Source of the DNA: JACCTH01 sp050741915
Lineage (GTDB): Bacteria; Actinomycetota; Acidimicrobiia; Spongiisociales; ZC4RG35
NCBI GenBank assembly: GCA_050741915.1
Contig: JBOGEX010000111.1
Location: 1-54,316, forward strand
Reading direction: 5' to 3'
Length of the DNA stretch: 54,316 nucleotides
In this document: piece after piece, positions 25,143 through 34,168 of the stretch
Position numbering within the stretch: the first letter of the stretch is position 1
Layout of the letters: each line of letters begins with the position of its first letter
Position numbers and translations under genes: made by a program
The notes under the pieces: generated by a model
Database searches by the model: none
Seen by the model: only the letters and a program-made list of their open reading frames with translations
Told to the model about the DNA's origin: nothing

Positions 25143-25523
25143 GTGAACAGGACAGCACGAATACTGGCGGTGGTCCTCATCGTGGTGCTCGTAGGAGTCG
25201 GCATCTATGTTGCCTATCAGAACGGCTACGAAACCGGTGCCCTGACGGCTGCCGCGGCCGGCGCCGACGATGGTGGGTCGACGACGGTGGATCGGGGATG
25301 GGGCCATCGCGGCGGACCCGGGTGGGGTTATGGCGGCTTCGGCTTCTTCCCCTTCTTCTGGATCCTCCCGCTCCTCTTCTTCTTTCTCATCTTCTCGGCC
25401 TTCCGGCGCCGGGGACCGTGGGGTGGTGGCGATTGGGGACCGCGTCATGAGTACATCGAAGGACGATTCCGAGACATGCACGATCGGGCCCACAAAGACG
25501 AAGGTCAAGCGCCACCTGCGTGA
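25143..25523 (+). CDS. Small Gly/Trp-rich membrane protein
   Basis: A 126-residue protein with two membrane helices: an N-terminal signal-anchor (ILAVVLIVVLVGVGIYVAY) and a very aromatic one (FFPFFWILPLLFFFLIFSAF). They are separated by a Gly/Trp/His-rich stretch (DRGWGHRGGPGWGYGG). The C-terminus is charged (EYIEGRFRDMHDRAHKDE). GTG 25143 has AAGGAGA upstream. It precedes the two-component genes by about 20 bases and may be sensed or regulated with them. No family assigned. Confidence 0.7.
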   Translation: MNRTARILAVVLIVVLVGVGIYVAYQNGYETGALTAAAAGADDGGSTTVDRGWGHRGGPGWGYGGFGFFPFFWILPLLFFFLIFSAFRRRGPWGGGDWGPRHEYIEGRFRDMHDRAHKDEGQAPPA

Positions 25524-25544
25524 GCCGGTCGATAATCGAGAGTG

Positions 25545-26225
25545 ATGCGCACAGTCTTGGTGGTTGACGACGAACTAAAGATCACCCGCCTGGTCCGGGA
25601 CTACCTGGAGCAGGCGGGTTTCGTCGTCGTCACTGCCTCCGACGGACCGGGTGCTCTGGCCGCCGCCCGCCAGACGAAGCCGGACTTGATCGTTCTAGAT
25701 CTTGGCCTCCCCGGAATGGACGGACTCGACGTCATCCGATCGCTTCGTTCCTTCTCGCAAGTGCCGGTGGTGGTGATCACTGCCCGAACCGAGGAGGCGG
25801 ACCGCATAGTCGGGCTGGAATTGGGCGCCGACGACTACGTGGTCAAGCCATTCAGCCCGAAGGAGCTCGTGGCTCGGGTCAGAGCGGTACTGCGTCGCAC
25901 TGATGCTGCCGGATCGGGTCCGGAGGTGCTCGTCGTCGGCGAGCTCACCATCGACGTTCCGCGCCATGAGGTTCGCCGAGGGAAAGAGGTGCTTGAGCTC
26001 ACCTCGACTGAGTTCGACTTGCTGGCTGCACTCGGACGTCAGCCCGGGAGAGTGTTCACACGCGGGCAGATGCTCGAAACGATCCGGGGTGTCTCATTCC
26101 CTTCCTACGAACGGGCAATCGATGCGCACGTCAAGAACCTCCGTCGCAAACTCGAACCTGATCCGCGCAGGCCGCGGTACCTGCTTACGGTTCATGGCGT
26201 GGGCTACAAGCTGGCCGATGCCTAG
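25545..26225 (+). CDS. OmpR/PhoB-family response regulator
   Basis: A 226-residue DNA-binding response regulator. The receiver has the acidic pair DDE near the start, phospho-acceptor D52 in VLDLGLPGMDG, T/S in VVVITARTEE and Lys in VVKPFSPKELVAR. A winged-helix output domain ends RRPRYLLTVHGVGYKL. ATG 25545 was preferred over the adjacent GTG 25542. It overlaps the kinase gene by 8 bases, the normal arrangement of a cognate pair. Confidence 0.94.
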   Translation: MRTVLVVDDELKITRLVRDYLEQAGFVVVTASDGPGALAAARQTKPDLIVLDLGLPGMDGLDVIRSLRSFSQVPVVVITARTEEADRIVGLELGADDYVVKPFSPKELVARVRAVLRRTDAAGSGPEVLVVGELTIDVPRHEVRRGKEVLELTSTEFDLLAALGRQPGRVFTRGQMLETIRGVSFPSYERAIDAHVKNLRRKLEPDPRRPRYLLTVHGVGYKLADA

Positions 26226-27249
26226 CCGCCCGCCGGAGTGGTGGCCGGAAGGAGAAAGATGGCCTCCCCGTCAGTCCGGCCCGCAGTTCCGGTGGTGGTT
26301 GTGGATACCGCCGCTTCTCCTCTTCGGCACTTGCATCTCTTTTGCGGTGTCAAGCCGGGAAAGAGACTTTCACTGGTTCCCGTGGTTTCCGCTTTTGTTC
26401 GTGTTTCTCTTCTTCCTTCTCGGCCGGAGAAGATTTCGACCACGGTGGTTTCCGGTTCGAAGCCTGGTCAATGCTTCGGCACGACTGGCCGAGGGTGACT
26501 ACGGCGTTCGGGTCACGAACGTCGAGGGTGGACCGTTGCGGGAAGTCATCGCTTCGTTCAACGAGATGGCACGGCGCCTGGAGTCAGCCTCCGAGCAACG
26601 CCGACAACTGCTTGCCGACCTCGGGCATGAGTTGCGGACTCCACTGACTGTTTTGCAGGGCGAGATCGAAGCCCTGATCGATGGCGTTCATCCCCCTGAA
26701 CCCGATCAGTTAAATCGGCTGCTCGAGGAGATCGGAGTGATGTCTCATCTGCTGGATGATCTTCGCACGCTGTCGCTCTCCGAAGCCGGGGAGCTCAAAC
26801 TGGAAAAGGAGGAGGTCGATCTCCGGGGGCTGCTCGAGGACGCGGCCTCGTCCTATGCGGGTGTGGCCGATCGAGCGAGGGTCAAGATCGTGATTGACAG
26901 CGCTCCAGGCAGCGTCCAGGCCGACCCGGTCCGGCTGCGCGAAGTCGTGGCCAACCTGCTCAGCAATGCCATCCGTCATTCACAACCCGGCGATGTGGTA
27001 ATAGTTGGCAACCGACCAATCGAGGCCGGTCACGAGATGACGGTTACTGACCAAGGTCGCGGCATCCCTCCTGAATTGCTTCCTCACGTTTTCGAAAGGT
27101 TCGTCAAGGGTTCTGACTCGAGAGGCACCGGACTCGGCCTGTCGATCGCCCGTGATCTCGTCAGAGCTCATGGCGGTGTGATCTCGGCTCGGAGCCGCGA
27201 AGAAGGCGGCACCACTATCTGCTTCTCAATCCCAGTAGTGATCGACTGA
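26218..27249 (+). CDS. Sensor histidine kinase
   Basis: A 343-residue membrane kinase, partner of the preceding regulator. Two close N-terminal helices (FRWWLWIPPLLLFGTCISFAV; FPLLFVFLFFLLG) enclose a very short external loop. A HAMP-like region, the H-box LGHELRTPLTVLQGE, N-box ANLLSNAIRHS and G-boxes DQGRGIPPE and GTGLGLSIARDLV follow. The small sensor loop suggests detection of membrane stress or of a protein partner such as the upstream small membrane protein. Confidence 0.93.
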   Translation: MPSRPPEWWPEGERWPPRQSGPQFRWWLWIPPLLLFGTCISFAVSSRERDFHWFPWFPLLFVFLFFLLGRRRFRPRWFPVRSLVNASARLAEGDYGVRVTNVEGGPLREVIASFNEMARRLESASEQRRQLLADLGHELRTPLTVLQGEIEALIDGVHPPEPDQLNRLLEEIGVMSHLLDDLRTLSLSEAGELKLEKEEVDLRGLLEDAASSYAGVADRARVKIVIDSAPGSVQADPVRLREVVANLLSNAIRHSQPGDVVIVGNRPIEAGHEMTVTDQGRGIPPELLPHVFERFVKGSDSRGTGLGLSIARDLVRAHGGVISARSREEGGTTICFSIPVVID

Positions 27250-27362
27250 GTCTTCGAAAGGAATGCGCGCTGTGACGGCAGCAGTACGTGACAGAAATGG
27301 GACTGCGGAGCCCGAAGAGCAATCGACTTGGGGGCGACTTTGCTGAGCGGGTGGAAGGGGGT

Positions 27363-27480
27363 TGCCCCACTAGGTGTGAAGGTTTACGTGGGCCCCAGCC
27401 GCGAGGACCTTCACAGAACCGGGCTGCCCCACTAGGTGTGAAGGTTTACGCGGCCGGGGGCCGCGTAAACCTTCACAGAG
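27363..27480. repeat. Duplicated leader plus hairpin repeats
   Basis: A 26-base sequence (TGCCCCACTAGG, then TGTGAAGGTTTACG) occurs identically at 27363-27388 and 27425-27450, 62 bases apart. In the second copy it forms a 19-bp perfect stem, 27437-27455 with 27459-27477, loop GGG. In the first copy only the outer 9 bp (TGTGAAGGT / ACCTTCACA) pair and the inside differs. The block lies between convergent genes and ends 8 bases from the exporter permease stop, so it probably serves as a terminator. The rest of 27250-27362 shows no gene. Confidence 0.82.
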
Positions 27481-27487
27481 GGATTGC

Positions 27488-28291
27488 CTACTTGCGTGCG
27501 GCTCGTTTGTAGAGCGCCACCGAGAAAGGCACAAAGATCGCCAGGATCACTACCACCCAGATCAGGGTGTAGAGAACCGGGTTCTGCATAGACCAAGCCT
27601 CGGAGACAGGAGCCAGCGAGTTCGTATTCCCGAACAGCTCTCGCGCCGCCTGGGTCACCGCCGACACCGGATTCCACTCCGCAAAGATCCGGAGCGGGGT
27701 CGGCAGATTGTCGGAGGGGACGAAGGCATTGGAGATGAAGGTCAGCGGCATGATCACCATGAAGGAAGCGTTGTTCACTACTTCTGGACTCGGCACCGCC
27801 AGACCCACCGATGCCATCACCCACGAGAACGCGTAGGAGAAAAGGAGCAGAAGGCCGAATCCTGCCAACGCTTCCCATAGCGAGGTTCGAATTTGCCAGC
27901 CAACCAGGAGACCGGTGAGGGACATGATTCCGATCGACAACACGTTGTAAACGATGTCACTCGCCGTCCGTCCCACCAGCACGGCCGACCTAGTCATCGG
28001 CAGCGACCGGAAACGGTCGATGATTCCTTTCTGCATGTCCTCGGCCAGGCTCGCCCCGGTGTAGGTGGCACCGAACACGACAGTCTGGGCGAAGATGCCG
28101 GCAATGAGGAACTCGCGATAGTTACCCCCGGGAACATCGATGGACCCACCAAAGACATACGAGAACAACAACACGAACATGATCGGAGACATCAAGACCC
28201 ACACCATCAGCTCCGGCATGCGCTTGATCTTGATCAAGTTGCGCCGGGTGACGTTGTAGCCGTCGGCGGCTAACCACATCAGTTGACTCAT
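27488..28291 (-). CDS. ABC-2 exporter permease, DrrB-like
   Basis: A 267-residue permease with six membrane segments. It begins with an N-terminal amphipathic part and RRNLIKIKRMPELMVW, typical of daunorubicin-type resistance permeases. Central FRSLPMTRSAVLVGRTASDIVYNV is the conserved ABC-2 cytoplasmic motif. Its ATG overlaps the ATPase stop by 1 base. It would export a hydrophobic compound; the substrate is unknown. Confidence 0.9.
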   Translation of the reverse strand: MSQLMWLAADGYNVTRRNLIKIKRMPELMVWVLMSPIMFVLLFSYVFGGSIDVPGGNYREFLIAGIFAQTVVFGATYTGASLAEDMQKGIIDRFRSLPMTRSAVLVGRTASDIVYNVLSIGIMSLTGLLVGWQIRTSLWEALAGFGLLLLFSYAFSWVMASVGLAVPSPEVVNNASFMVIMPLTFISNAFVPSDNLPTPLRIFAEWNPVSAVTQAARELFGNTNSLAPVSEAWSMQNPVLYTLIWVVVILAIFVPFSVALYKRAARK

Positions 28292-29274
28292 CAGGCACTC
28301 ACTTTCATTGGTCCTTTGACAGAGCCGTCCCCGTTCTCTGCACCGTGACCCGTAAGGGTCAGGAAAACGTCGTCGAGCGTCGGCCGGCGCAGAGCGAACT
28401 CGAGCACTTTGACTGAGTTCGAATCGAGCTGCCGGAGCACGTCGACCAACACTCCGCTCCCACCCGTCACCGGGGCGGTGAGAGTGCGGCTCTGCTCGTC
28501 CACGACCACTTCTCCGGTGGAGAAGGTATTGACAGTTTCCCGCGCTCGGCCCAGGTTGGCATGCGACTCGATCACCAACTCGACTCGCTCGCCGCCAATT
28601 TGGCTCTTGAGCTCGTCGGCCGTTCCTTGGGCTATGGCTCTGCCGTGGTCGATGACGACGATCTCATCTGCCAGGCGGTCAGCCTCCTCCAGGTACTGAG
28701 TCGTGAGCAGCAAGGTCGTGCCGGAATCCACCATTTCCCGGATTACTTCCCACATCTCGGCTCGGCCCCGGGGGTCGAGACCGGTGGTGGGCTCGTCGAG
28801 GAACAGCACCTTTGGATCTGCGACTAGTGCCCCGGCCAGGTCGAGACGACGGCGCATTCCTCCCGAATACGTCTTGACAGGACGATCGGCGGCCTCATTG
28901 AGATCGAACCGCTCAAGCAACTCCCGAGCTCGGGATCGGGCTTTTGTTCGTCCTAGGCGATAGAGCCTTCCAAACAGGTCGAGATTCTCAAACCCGGTCA
29001 AGTGTTCGTCGACCGCCGCGTATTGACCCGATAGCCCGATCCGGGCGCGAACCTCGTTGGGCTGACTGGCGACATCGAGTCCCGCCACGGTGGCCCTGCC
29101 GGCATCTGCCTCTAGAAGGGTCGTAAGAATCCTCACCGCCGTGGTCTTCCCAGCCCCGTTGGGACCGAGCAATCCGAGAACGTTTCCCTCCGGGACTACC
29201 AGATCTAAACCGTCGAGCGCCTTGACCTCCTTGTAATGCTTGACGAGCCCTTCGGCCCTTATGACTTCATTCAT
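28291..29274 (-). CDS. ABC exporter ATPase, DrrA-like
   Basis: A 327-residue ATPase of the DrrA family: Walker A GPNGAGKTT, signature YSGGMRRRLD, Walker B VLFLDEPTTGLDP, H-loop LLTTQYLEEADRLAD. A C-terminal DrrA-type extension ends RRPTLDDVFLTLTGH. ATG 29274 has AAGGAGAG upstream. A perfect palindrome lies 31 bases upstream, and the divergent WYL regulator at 29421 is a likely controller. Confidence 0.93.
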   Translation of the reverse strand: MNEVIRAEGLVKHYKEVKALDGLDLVVPEGNVLGLLGPNGAGKTTAVRILTTLLEADAGRATVAGLDVASQPNEVRARIGLSGQYAAVDEHLTGFENLDLFGRLYRLGRTKARSRARELLERFDLNEAADRPVKTYSGGMRRRLDLAGALVADPKVLFLDEPTTGLDPRGRAEMWEVIREMVDSGTTLLLTTQYLEEADRLADEIVVIDHGRAIAQGTADELKSQIGGERVELVIESHANLGRARETVNTFSTGEVVVDEQSRTLTAPVTGGSGVLVDVLRQLDSNSVKVLEFALRRPTLDDVFLTLTGHGAENGDGSVKGPMKVSA

Positions 29275-29305
29275 CAGCTCTCCTTCCTGCCGATAACCAT
29301 GACAG

Positions 29306-29334
29306 CTATGCGACATCACCATGATGTCGCATAG
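29306..29334. promoter_or_regulatory. 13-bp palindrome, candidate operator
   Basis: CTATGCGACATCA at 29306-29318 is perfectly repeated in inverse at 29322-29334 around CCA. It is nested inside GACAGCT...AGCTGTC-like half sites. It lies between the divergent exporter operon (start 29274) and WYL regulator (start 29421), as an operator would. Symmetry and position are seen; binding is inference. AT-rich TATATAGAATT at about 29401-29410 may be part of the regulator's promoter. Confidence 0.65.
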
Positions 29335-29420
29335 ACTGTCGAGCTGTCAAATCGACTGGACCCAGGCTATCTGCGATTCATGACAGTTTCTGACCGGAAT
29401 ATATAGAATTATTGCCACCA

Positions 29421-30404
29421 ATGGCTGATACCACCGCCCGGTTGCTGCGGCTGCTCTCACTTCTCCAGACCAGGCGGACGTGGTCCGGTCATGAGCTCCT
29501 CGACCGTCTCGAGGTTTCCGAAAGGACTCTCCGTCGGGACATAGATCGCCTCCGCGAGCTGGGCTATCCCGTGGCCGCCACCCCCGGGCCGTCCGGCGGT
29601 TATCAGTTGAAGGCCGGGAGCGACATCCCTCCGCTCCTCCTCGACGACGACGAAGCCGTTGCCATCGCCATGGGTCTGTTGACGGCTGCCGGAGGAACCA
29701 TTACCGGTATTGAGGAAACCTCTCTGCGAGCGCTCTCCAAGTTGGAGAACGTGCTCCCCCCGCGAATCCGACGCAGGATAAACATGCTCCAGTCAGCCGT
29801 GGTGCCAATGATTCGCGCCTGGGTGAAAGTCGATGCGGAGGTCCTGACCACAGTTGCCCAGGCCTGCCGCGACCATGAGCGGCTGCGTTTCGAGTACCGG
29901 AGCCGGCAGGGCGAGGACACCGAACGCCACGTCGAGCCGCATCAGCTCGTCTCCCTTCGCCAACGCTGGTACCTCGTTGCCTACGATCGCGAACGGGAGG
30001 ATTGGCGCACGTTTCGACTCGATCGCATCAAGACACCCCGCGCCACCAAGTTCGAATTCAAGCCTCGACCCATCCCCGGCGGGGACGCGGCTAGCTACAT
30101 CAGCGAGTCTTTGCGGTCGATCCCGACCCGATATCGGGTATCGGCCACCATCGATGCTCCGGCGAGCGAGGTCGCCAAACAGTTACGAGATGCAACTGTC
30201 GAGGCGATCGACGCAGACCGTTGTCTGATTCGTCTTGACGGCGATCATCTGGAATGGCTCGCCTTCCAGATCACAGGGCTAGGAGTCGACTTCTTGATTC
30301 ACGAACCAGAAGACCTCGTCGCCTATGTGGGCCAGCTTTCGGGACGGCTGACCCGATCGCTGATCGTGGGTGATCGGGACGAAGCGAAGATGGCGGAGGC
30401 ATGA
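29421..30404 (+). CDS. HTH/WYL-domain transcriptional regulator
   Basis: A 327-residue regulator: an N-terminal winged helix (TWSGHELLDRLEVSERTLRRDIDRLRELGYPV) and a WYL ligand/nucleic-acid sensing domain (HQLVSLRQRWYLVAYDREREDWRTFRLDRI), then a WCX-type C-terminal part. ATG 29421 was chosen over an upstream TTG at 29412. It is divergent from the DrrAB-like exporter and overlaps the DUF72 gene (ATGA), so it likely regulates one or both. Confidence 0.88.
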   Translation: MADTTARLLRLLSLLQTRRTWSGHELLDRLEVSERTLRRDIDRLRELGYPVAATPGPSGGYQLKAGSDIPPLLLDDDEAVAIAMGLLTAAGGTITGIEETSLRALSKLENVLPPRIRRRINMLQSAVVPMIRAWVKVDAEVLTTVAQACRDHERLRFEYRSRQGEDTERHVEPHQLVSLRQRWYLVAYDREREDWRTFRLDRIKTPRATKFEFKPRPIPGGDAASYISESLRSIPTRYRVSATIDAPASEVAKQLRDATVEAIDADRCLIRLDGDHLEWLAFQITGLGVDFLIHEPEDLVAYVGQLSGRLTRSLIVGDRDEAKMAEA

Positions 30405-31327
30405 AGAAGGCGCTGGCCAACCTTGCGTCGAGCAACATCAAGATCGGGACGTGCTCCTGGACGGATCCAACCCTGACCAAAACTGATGCGTTTTACCCGA
30501 GCGAGAAGATGACGGCCGAGGAACGGCTCGGCTTCTACGCCGAGAACTTCCCGATCGTCGAGGTGGACTCAACCTATTACGCCCCGCCGGTTGAGAAGAC
30601 GGCTGGACTGTGGGTGGAGCGGACTCCCCCCAACTTCACCTTCGATATCAAAGCCTTCCGGCTTCTGACCCAGCACCCGACCCCGTCCTCGGCACTATGG
30701 AAGGACTTCCGCTCCGAGGTCCCGGCTGAACTGGCGGAGAAGCGCAACATCTACATGCGCGATCTGCCTCGCCCGCTCCAAACAGAGGCCGTTAAGCGTT
30801 TTCGCGATGCCCTGATGCCGTTGCACTCTGCCGGGAAGCTTGGGGTGGTGCTCTTCCAGATGCCTCCCTTCGTCTATCCCACTCGCGGCAGCTTCGGTTA
30901 CTTGAAATGGGTCGCCGAGCACCTCGCGGACTTTCAACTCGCGGTCGAGTTCCGCAACGGTCGCTGGCTCGATGAAGAGAACCGCCAGGACACCCTCGAT
31001 TTCCTCGGGCGCCACAACCTGGCCTATGTGTGCGTCGATGAACCGCAGGGTTTCAAGAGCTCGGTTCCGCCGGTGACGGCCGCGACTGCCCGGGTCGCCG
31101 AAATCCGCTTTCACGGCCGTAACGAGGCGAACTGGGAGAAGAAAGGAATCACAGCCGCCGAGCGATTCCGCTATGACTACTCGCGGAAGGAACTCAATGA
31201 ATGGGTGCCACGGGTGCGAGAGCTGGCCGATCAAGCGGAGTCGGTCTCTGTGCTGATGAACAATTGCTACGCCGACCTCGGGATCAAGTCGGCATATCTC
31301 ATGGCTGACCTGCTCTATGGCGACTGA
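30401..31327 (+). CDS. DUF72 (YecE-like) protein
   Basis: A 308-residue TIM-barrel-like protein of the DUF72 family. It has the N-terminal KIGTCSWTDPTLTK, FPIVEVDSTYYAPP, and the central FQLAVEFRNGRWLDEE and YVCVDEPQGF motifs. The ATG overlaps the WYL regulator stop. Function is unproven in the family. Confidence 0.88.
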   Translation: MKKALANLASSNIKIGTCSWTDPTLTKTDAFYPSEKMTAEERLGFYAENFPIVEVDSTYYAPPVEKTAGLWVERTPPNFTFDIKAFRLLTQHPTPSSALWKDFRSEVPAELAEKRNIYMRDLPRPLQTEAVKRFRDALMPLHSAGKLGVVLFQMPPFVYPTRGSFGYLKWVAEHLADFQLAVEFRNGRWLDEENRQDTLDFLGRHNLAYVCVDEPQGFKSSVPPVTAATARVAEIRFHGRNEANWEKKGITAAERFRYDYSRKELNEWVPRVRELADQAESVSVLMNNCYADLGIKSAYLMADLLYGD

Positions 31328-31401
31328 CTTCTACGGGGCATGGGGGTTGTCCGCGCTTAGACAGGCCGGCCGACATAGGTCCAGCTGATAAAAACCGGGT
31401 G

Positions 31402-32001
31402 ATGAGGTTTCTCAAGAGGTACTGGCAACCGATCGCCGACGGCCAGGTGACGATGGCTTTTCGCCGCTGGAAGTCCCAGCAGGTGATCGCCGGGCGTCGC
31501 TACCGGACGGTGGCTGGGATCATCGAGATCGACGAGGTCGGCACCATCGAGGAGAGCGACGTCGATGACGACGAGGCGCAGGCGGCCGGGCACCCCGACG
31601 CCGCTTCGCTCTTGGCCGATTTCCCCCAGCGCGAAGGCCTTCCCCTTTATCGAGTGCGGTTTCATGTCGTCAACGAGCCAGATCCGAGAACCTTGCTCGC
31701 CGAAAGCGATCGACTAACTCCGGAGGAAGTTGCTCAAATCTCTCGGCAGCTAGACCGGCTCGACCGCGCATCCTCGCATGGCCCGTGGACGCGCCATGTG
31801 TTGCAAACGATCGCCGAACATCCGGGCAGGCGTGCTCCCGATCTGGCAGGCTGGTTCGGCCGGGAAATTCAGCCGTTCAAGACAGACGTCCGCAAGCTCA
31901 AGAACATGGGGCTCACCCTCAGCCTGCGAGTGGGCTATCGCCTTTCGCCGCGGGGTGAGGCATATCTGAGATGCTCGGGCGGCGGGAGCTCGTCCAAATA
32001 G
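31402..32001 (+). CDS. ASCH-like protein with a C-terminal winged-helix region
   Basis: A 199-residue protein. The N-terminal part (RYWQPIADGQVTMAFRRWKSQQVIAGRRYRTVAGIIEIDEV) fits the ASCH/PUA-like RNA-binding fold. The C-terminal part (HVLQTIAEHPGRRAPDLAGWFGREIQPFKTDVRKLKNMGLT) looks like a winged helix with a Ser/Lys tail. GTG 31399 is an alternative start. The last 83 bases overlap the convergent membrane gene. Possible roles are RNA or modified-DNA sensing; not established. Confidence 0.7.
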   Translation: MRFLKRYWQPIADGQVTMAFRRWKSQQVIAGRRYRTVAGIIEIDEVGTIEESDVDDDEAQAAGHPDAASLLADFPQREGLPLYRVRFHVVNEPDPRTLLAESDRLTPEEVAQISRQLDRLDRASSHGPWTRHVLQTIAEHPGRRAPDLAGWFGREIQPFKTDVRKLKNMGLTLSLRVGYRLSPRGEAYLRCSGGGSSSK

Positions 32002-33175
32002 TCGTGCTGGCAGGCTGAACGGTTTTTCTTAAGACTTCGACTATGTCGGCGACCAGTTCGTCGAAGTTCAGCGCCGATTGGAGCCGGTTGCTAAAGGCGA
32101 CGGATTCAATCTGAGCGTCATAGCGCGCCCGATTGAAACGGCGGTCGACCGCAAGACGCACCCGGCGGTGTAAGGGAGAGATCACGGCGACGGCGGCGAG
32201 AGTCGAAGCGGCTACACCGAACGAACCCGAGAGCGGGAAGACGAGACGCATCAGGCCGACCCCGGCCACGAAGAGCAGACCGACCGAGCCGGCGACCACG
32301 GAGTAAGTGACTGTGCGCGAGACGATCCTCCCGAGGTCGTACAACCGATACTTCGTTATCGCCACCGCACAGGCAACCGGTATCAGATAAGAACCGAAGG
32401 CTGTCACTGCCAGGAGCGAGCCCACGAACCGTCCGGCTAAACCGGCCAACACCATCGCGATCGCCACGACGGCTGGAATCGACCAGAGGACGCCGCCCAG
32501 CAACACCCACTTCGTTTGCAGCCGCTCAACAGGACTGGAATGGCGCAGATAACGAATCGTTTGCGCCGCGATCAGAAACCCGAACAGGGAAATGATCGAA
32601 AAGATCCCCAGGATCCGCCCTCCTGCAATGACTGTCTCGGGACCGGCGAGCATGCGGCGCGCATCCTGGGACAGAGCTGGGTCGATCAGAAGCGGAATGA
32701 TCAACGCCGGGTACGCCCAGCGAGCCCATGGCGGCTGCCACTGCCCATTGGGAAATAGGAAGAAGGCGAGAATCGCGCTCGCCAATAGAAGACTATCGAT
32801 ATAGGAGCCAAAGACACCCCACACCGCGACCAATCCCTGGCCGACTCCCCCCTGATAGAGATAAAGGCAGACGAGACCCAAGCCGAACCAGAGCGGAAAA
32901 TCGGCCTGGTGTGTGCCGAAATAGATCCAGACCGCGGCCACCCAGGCGAGCAAGGCCGGTAGAACTTGCAACGCCCAGATCAACGTGACCCGACTGATGC
33001 CTAGCGACGTGAGGAGGCTGGTGAAAATCGGGATGTCGACCAGGTCGGGGATGTGAAGCGTCCCTCCGAACCCAACGACGCCAATCGCCACCAGAAGAGA
33101 GGCGAGCTCCGGCCACCACCACCGGAGGGAAGCGAATCGGCCTATTCGCAATGAATCTTGCTCGGGCCGCGTCAC
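31919..33175 (-). CDS. Polytopic membrane protein, sensor-kinase-like input module without kinase
   Basis: A 418-residue protein with about nine hydrophobic segments, then YRLYDLGRIVSRTVTYSVVAG, further helices, RRVRLAVDRRFNRARYDAQIESVAFSNRLQSALNFDELVADIVEVLRKTVQP. This matches the membrane and linker part of an actinobacterial group related to LiaS-like kinases, which often lacks or truncates the ATPase domain. No H-box or ATP-binding motif is present. The C-terminus overlaps the ASCH gene. It is third in a run after lnt and the LLM oxidoreductase. Confidence 0.72.
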   Translation of the reverse strand: MTRPEQDSLRIGRFASLRWWWPELASLLVAIGVVGFGGTLHIPDLVDIPIFTSLLTSLGISRVTLIWALQVLPALLAWVAAVWIYFGTHQADFPLWFGLGLVCLYLYQGGVGQGLVAVWGVFGSYIDSLLLASAILAFFLFPNGQWQPPWARWAYPALIIPLLIDPALSQDARRMLAGPETVIAGGRILGIFSIISLFGFLIAAQTIRYLRHSSPVERLQTKWVLLGGVLWSIPAVVAIAMVLAGLAGRFVGSLLAVTAFGSYLIPVACAVAITKYRLYDLGRIVSRTVTYSVVAGSVGLLFVAGVGLMRLVFPLSGSFGVAASTLAAVAVISPLHRRVRLAVDRRFNRARYDAQIESVAFSNRLQSALNFDELVADIVEVLRKTVQPASTTIWTSSRRPSISDMPHPAAKGDSPLAG

Positions 33176-33187
33176 GGCAGCGTTACC

Positions 33188-34159
33188 TCAGAGCTTTCGC
33201 AGCTCAGGCAGCACCTCGGAGCCGACCATCTCGATCGCCCGGTGCGGATCAGTCGAAGCTACTTGGATCGAGACGACATCGGCACGGACTTCGGTCACCA
33301 GCGGCCGATAGGCCGCGATGATCTCCTCGGGTCCGGAGACGATCGTGTACTTGGAGAGGATCTCGGTTGGATCCATCTCGTCGGCGGCCTTGCGCAAGAC
33401 GGCCGGATCGATCGCCTCGGCGCGACCTGGCGCTCGCAGCCCCCGCATCGAACCCAGGGCCGCCCAGGCATCGTCGTCGGAAGTGGCCAGCACTACCCAG
33501 CGAGTGGCCATCACCGAACCCTGACCGCCCCGGGCGGCCACAAAAGGTCCGATGACATTGGCAATGGTTTCAGTTGAATCCTTGACCGAAGCAATGAGAC
33601 CGGCGCAGTTCCTTCCGGCAAAGGTGGCCGACTGCTCGCCACCGGCTGCCATCCACACCGGAACCTCGCCAATCGGCGGGCTATAAAGCTTGGCCTTGCT
33701 AACCCGGTAGTAGGTGCCCTCGAAGTCGACCTTTTCGCCCCCCAGCAGGCGCTGGATTATCTCGAGGGCCTCCTTCATGCGCCGGATGCGCTCGCCGTAT
33801 CCCGGAAACTCGAAGCCCAGCGGTCCTTCGTTGATGTTCTCGCCGGTCCCGACCCCAAGGACGAAGCCGCCCTTGGCCAGTCTCGAAACTGTGGCGGCGG
33901 CCTGGGCAATGAGGGCGGGGTGATAATGAAAGAGCGGACAGGTGACCGACGTGATGAACGTCATCTGCTCGGTCCGCATCGCCGCCGCCCCCAGCCAGGT
34001 CCAGACAAAACCGGCGGCCGATTGATCGTCGACCCAAGGATGGAAATGATCCGAGGCGGTGATGCAATCGAAGCCGGCTCGCTCTGCGGCCAGCACTTGT
34101 TCGATCAGAACCTCGGGCTGGTAGGACTCATGCGACGCCAGCCAGGCGAACTTCGGCAT
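33188..34159 (-). CDS. LLM-class F420-dependent oxidoreductase
   Basis: A 323-residue luciferase-like monooxygenase-fold enzyme. Its motifs LAAERAGFDCITASDHFHPW, GVGTGENINEGPLG and PVWMAAGGEQSATFAGR are those of F420-dependent G6P-dehydrogenase-like (FGD/TIGR03557) proteins. This implies the host makes coenzyme F420. ATG 34159 is preferred over TTG 34162. It starts 9 bases after lnt. The substrate is not predictable by eye. Confidence 0.88.
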   Translation of the reverse strand: MPKFAWLASHESYQPEVLIEQVLAAERAGFDCITASDHFHPWVDDQSAAGFVWTWLGAAAMRTEQMTFITSVTCPLFHYHPALIAQAAATVSRLAKGGFVLGVGTGENINEGPLGFEFPGYGERIRRMKEALEIIQRLLGGEKVDFEGTYYRVSKAKLYSPPIGEVPVWMAAGGEQSATFAGRNCAGLIASVKDSTETIANVIGPFVAARGGQGSVMATRWVVLATSDDDAWAALGSMRGLRAPGRAEAIDPAVLRKAADEMDPTEILSKYTIVSGPEEIIAAYRPLVTEVRADVVSIQVASTDPHRAIEMVGSEVLPELRKL

Positions 34160-34168
34160 CAAGCCACG

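Noticed and set aside
27363..27480. Possible CRISPR array
   Set aside because: Only two 26-base direct repeats with one spacer, each beginning a hairpin; no cas genes in the window.
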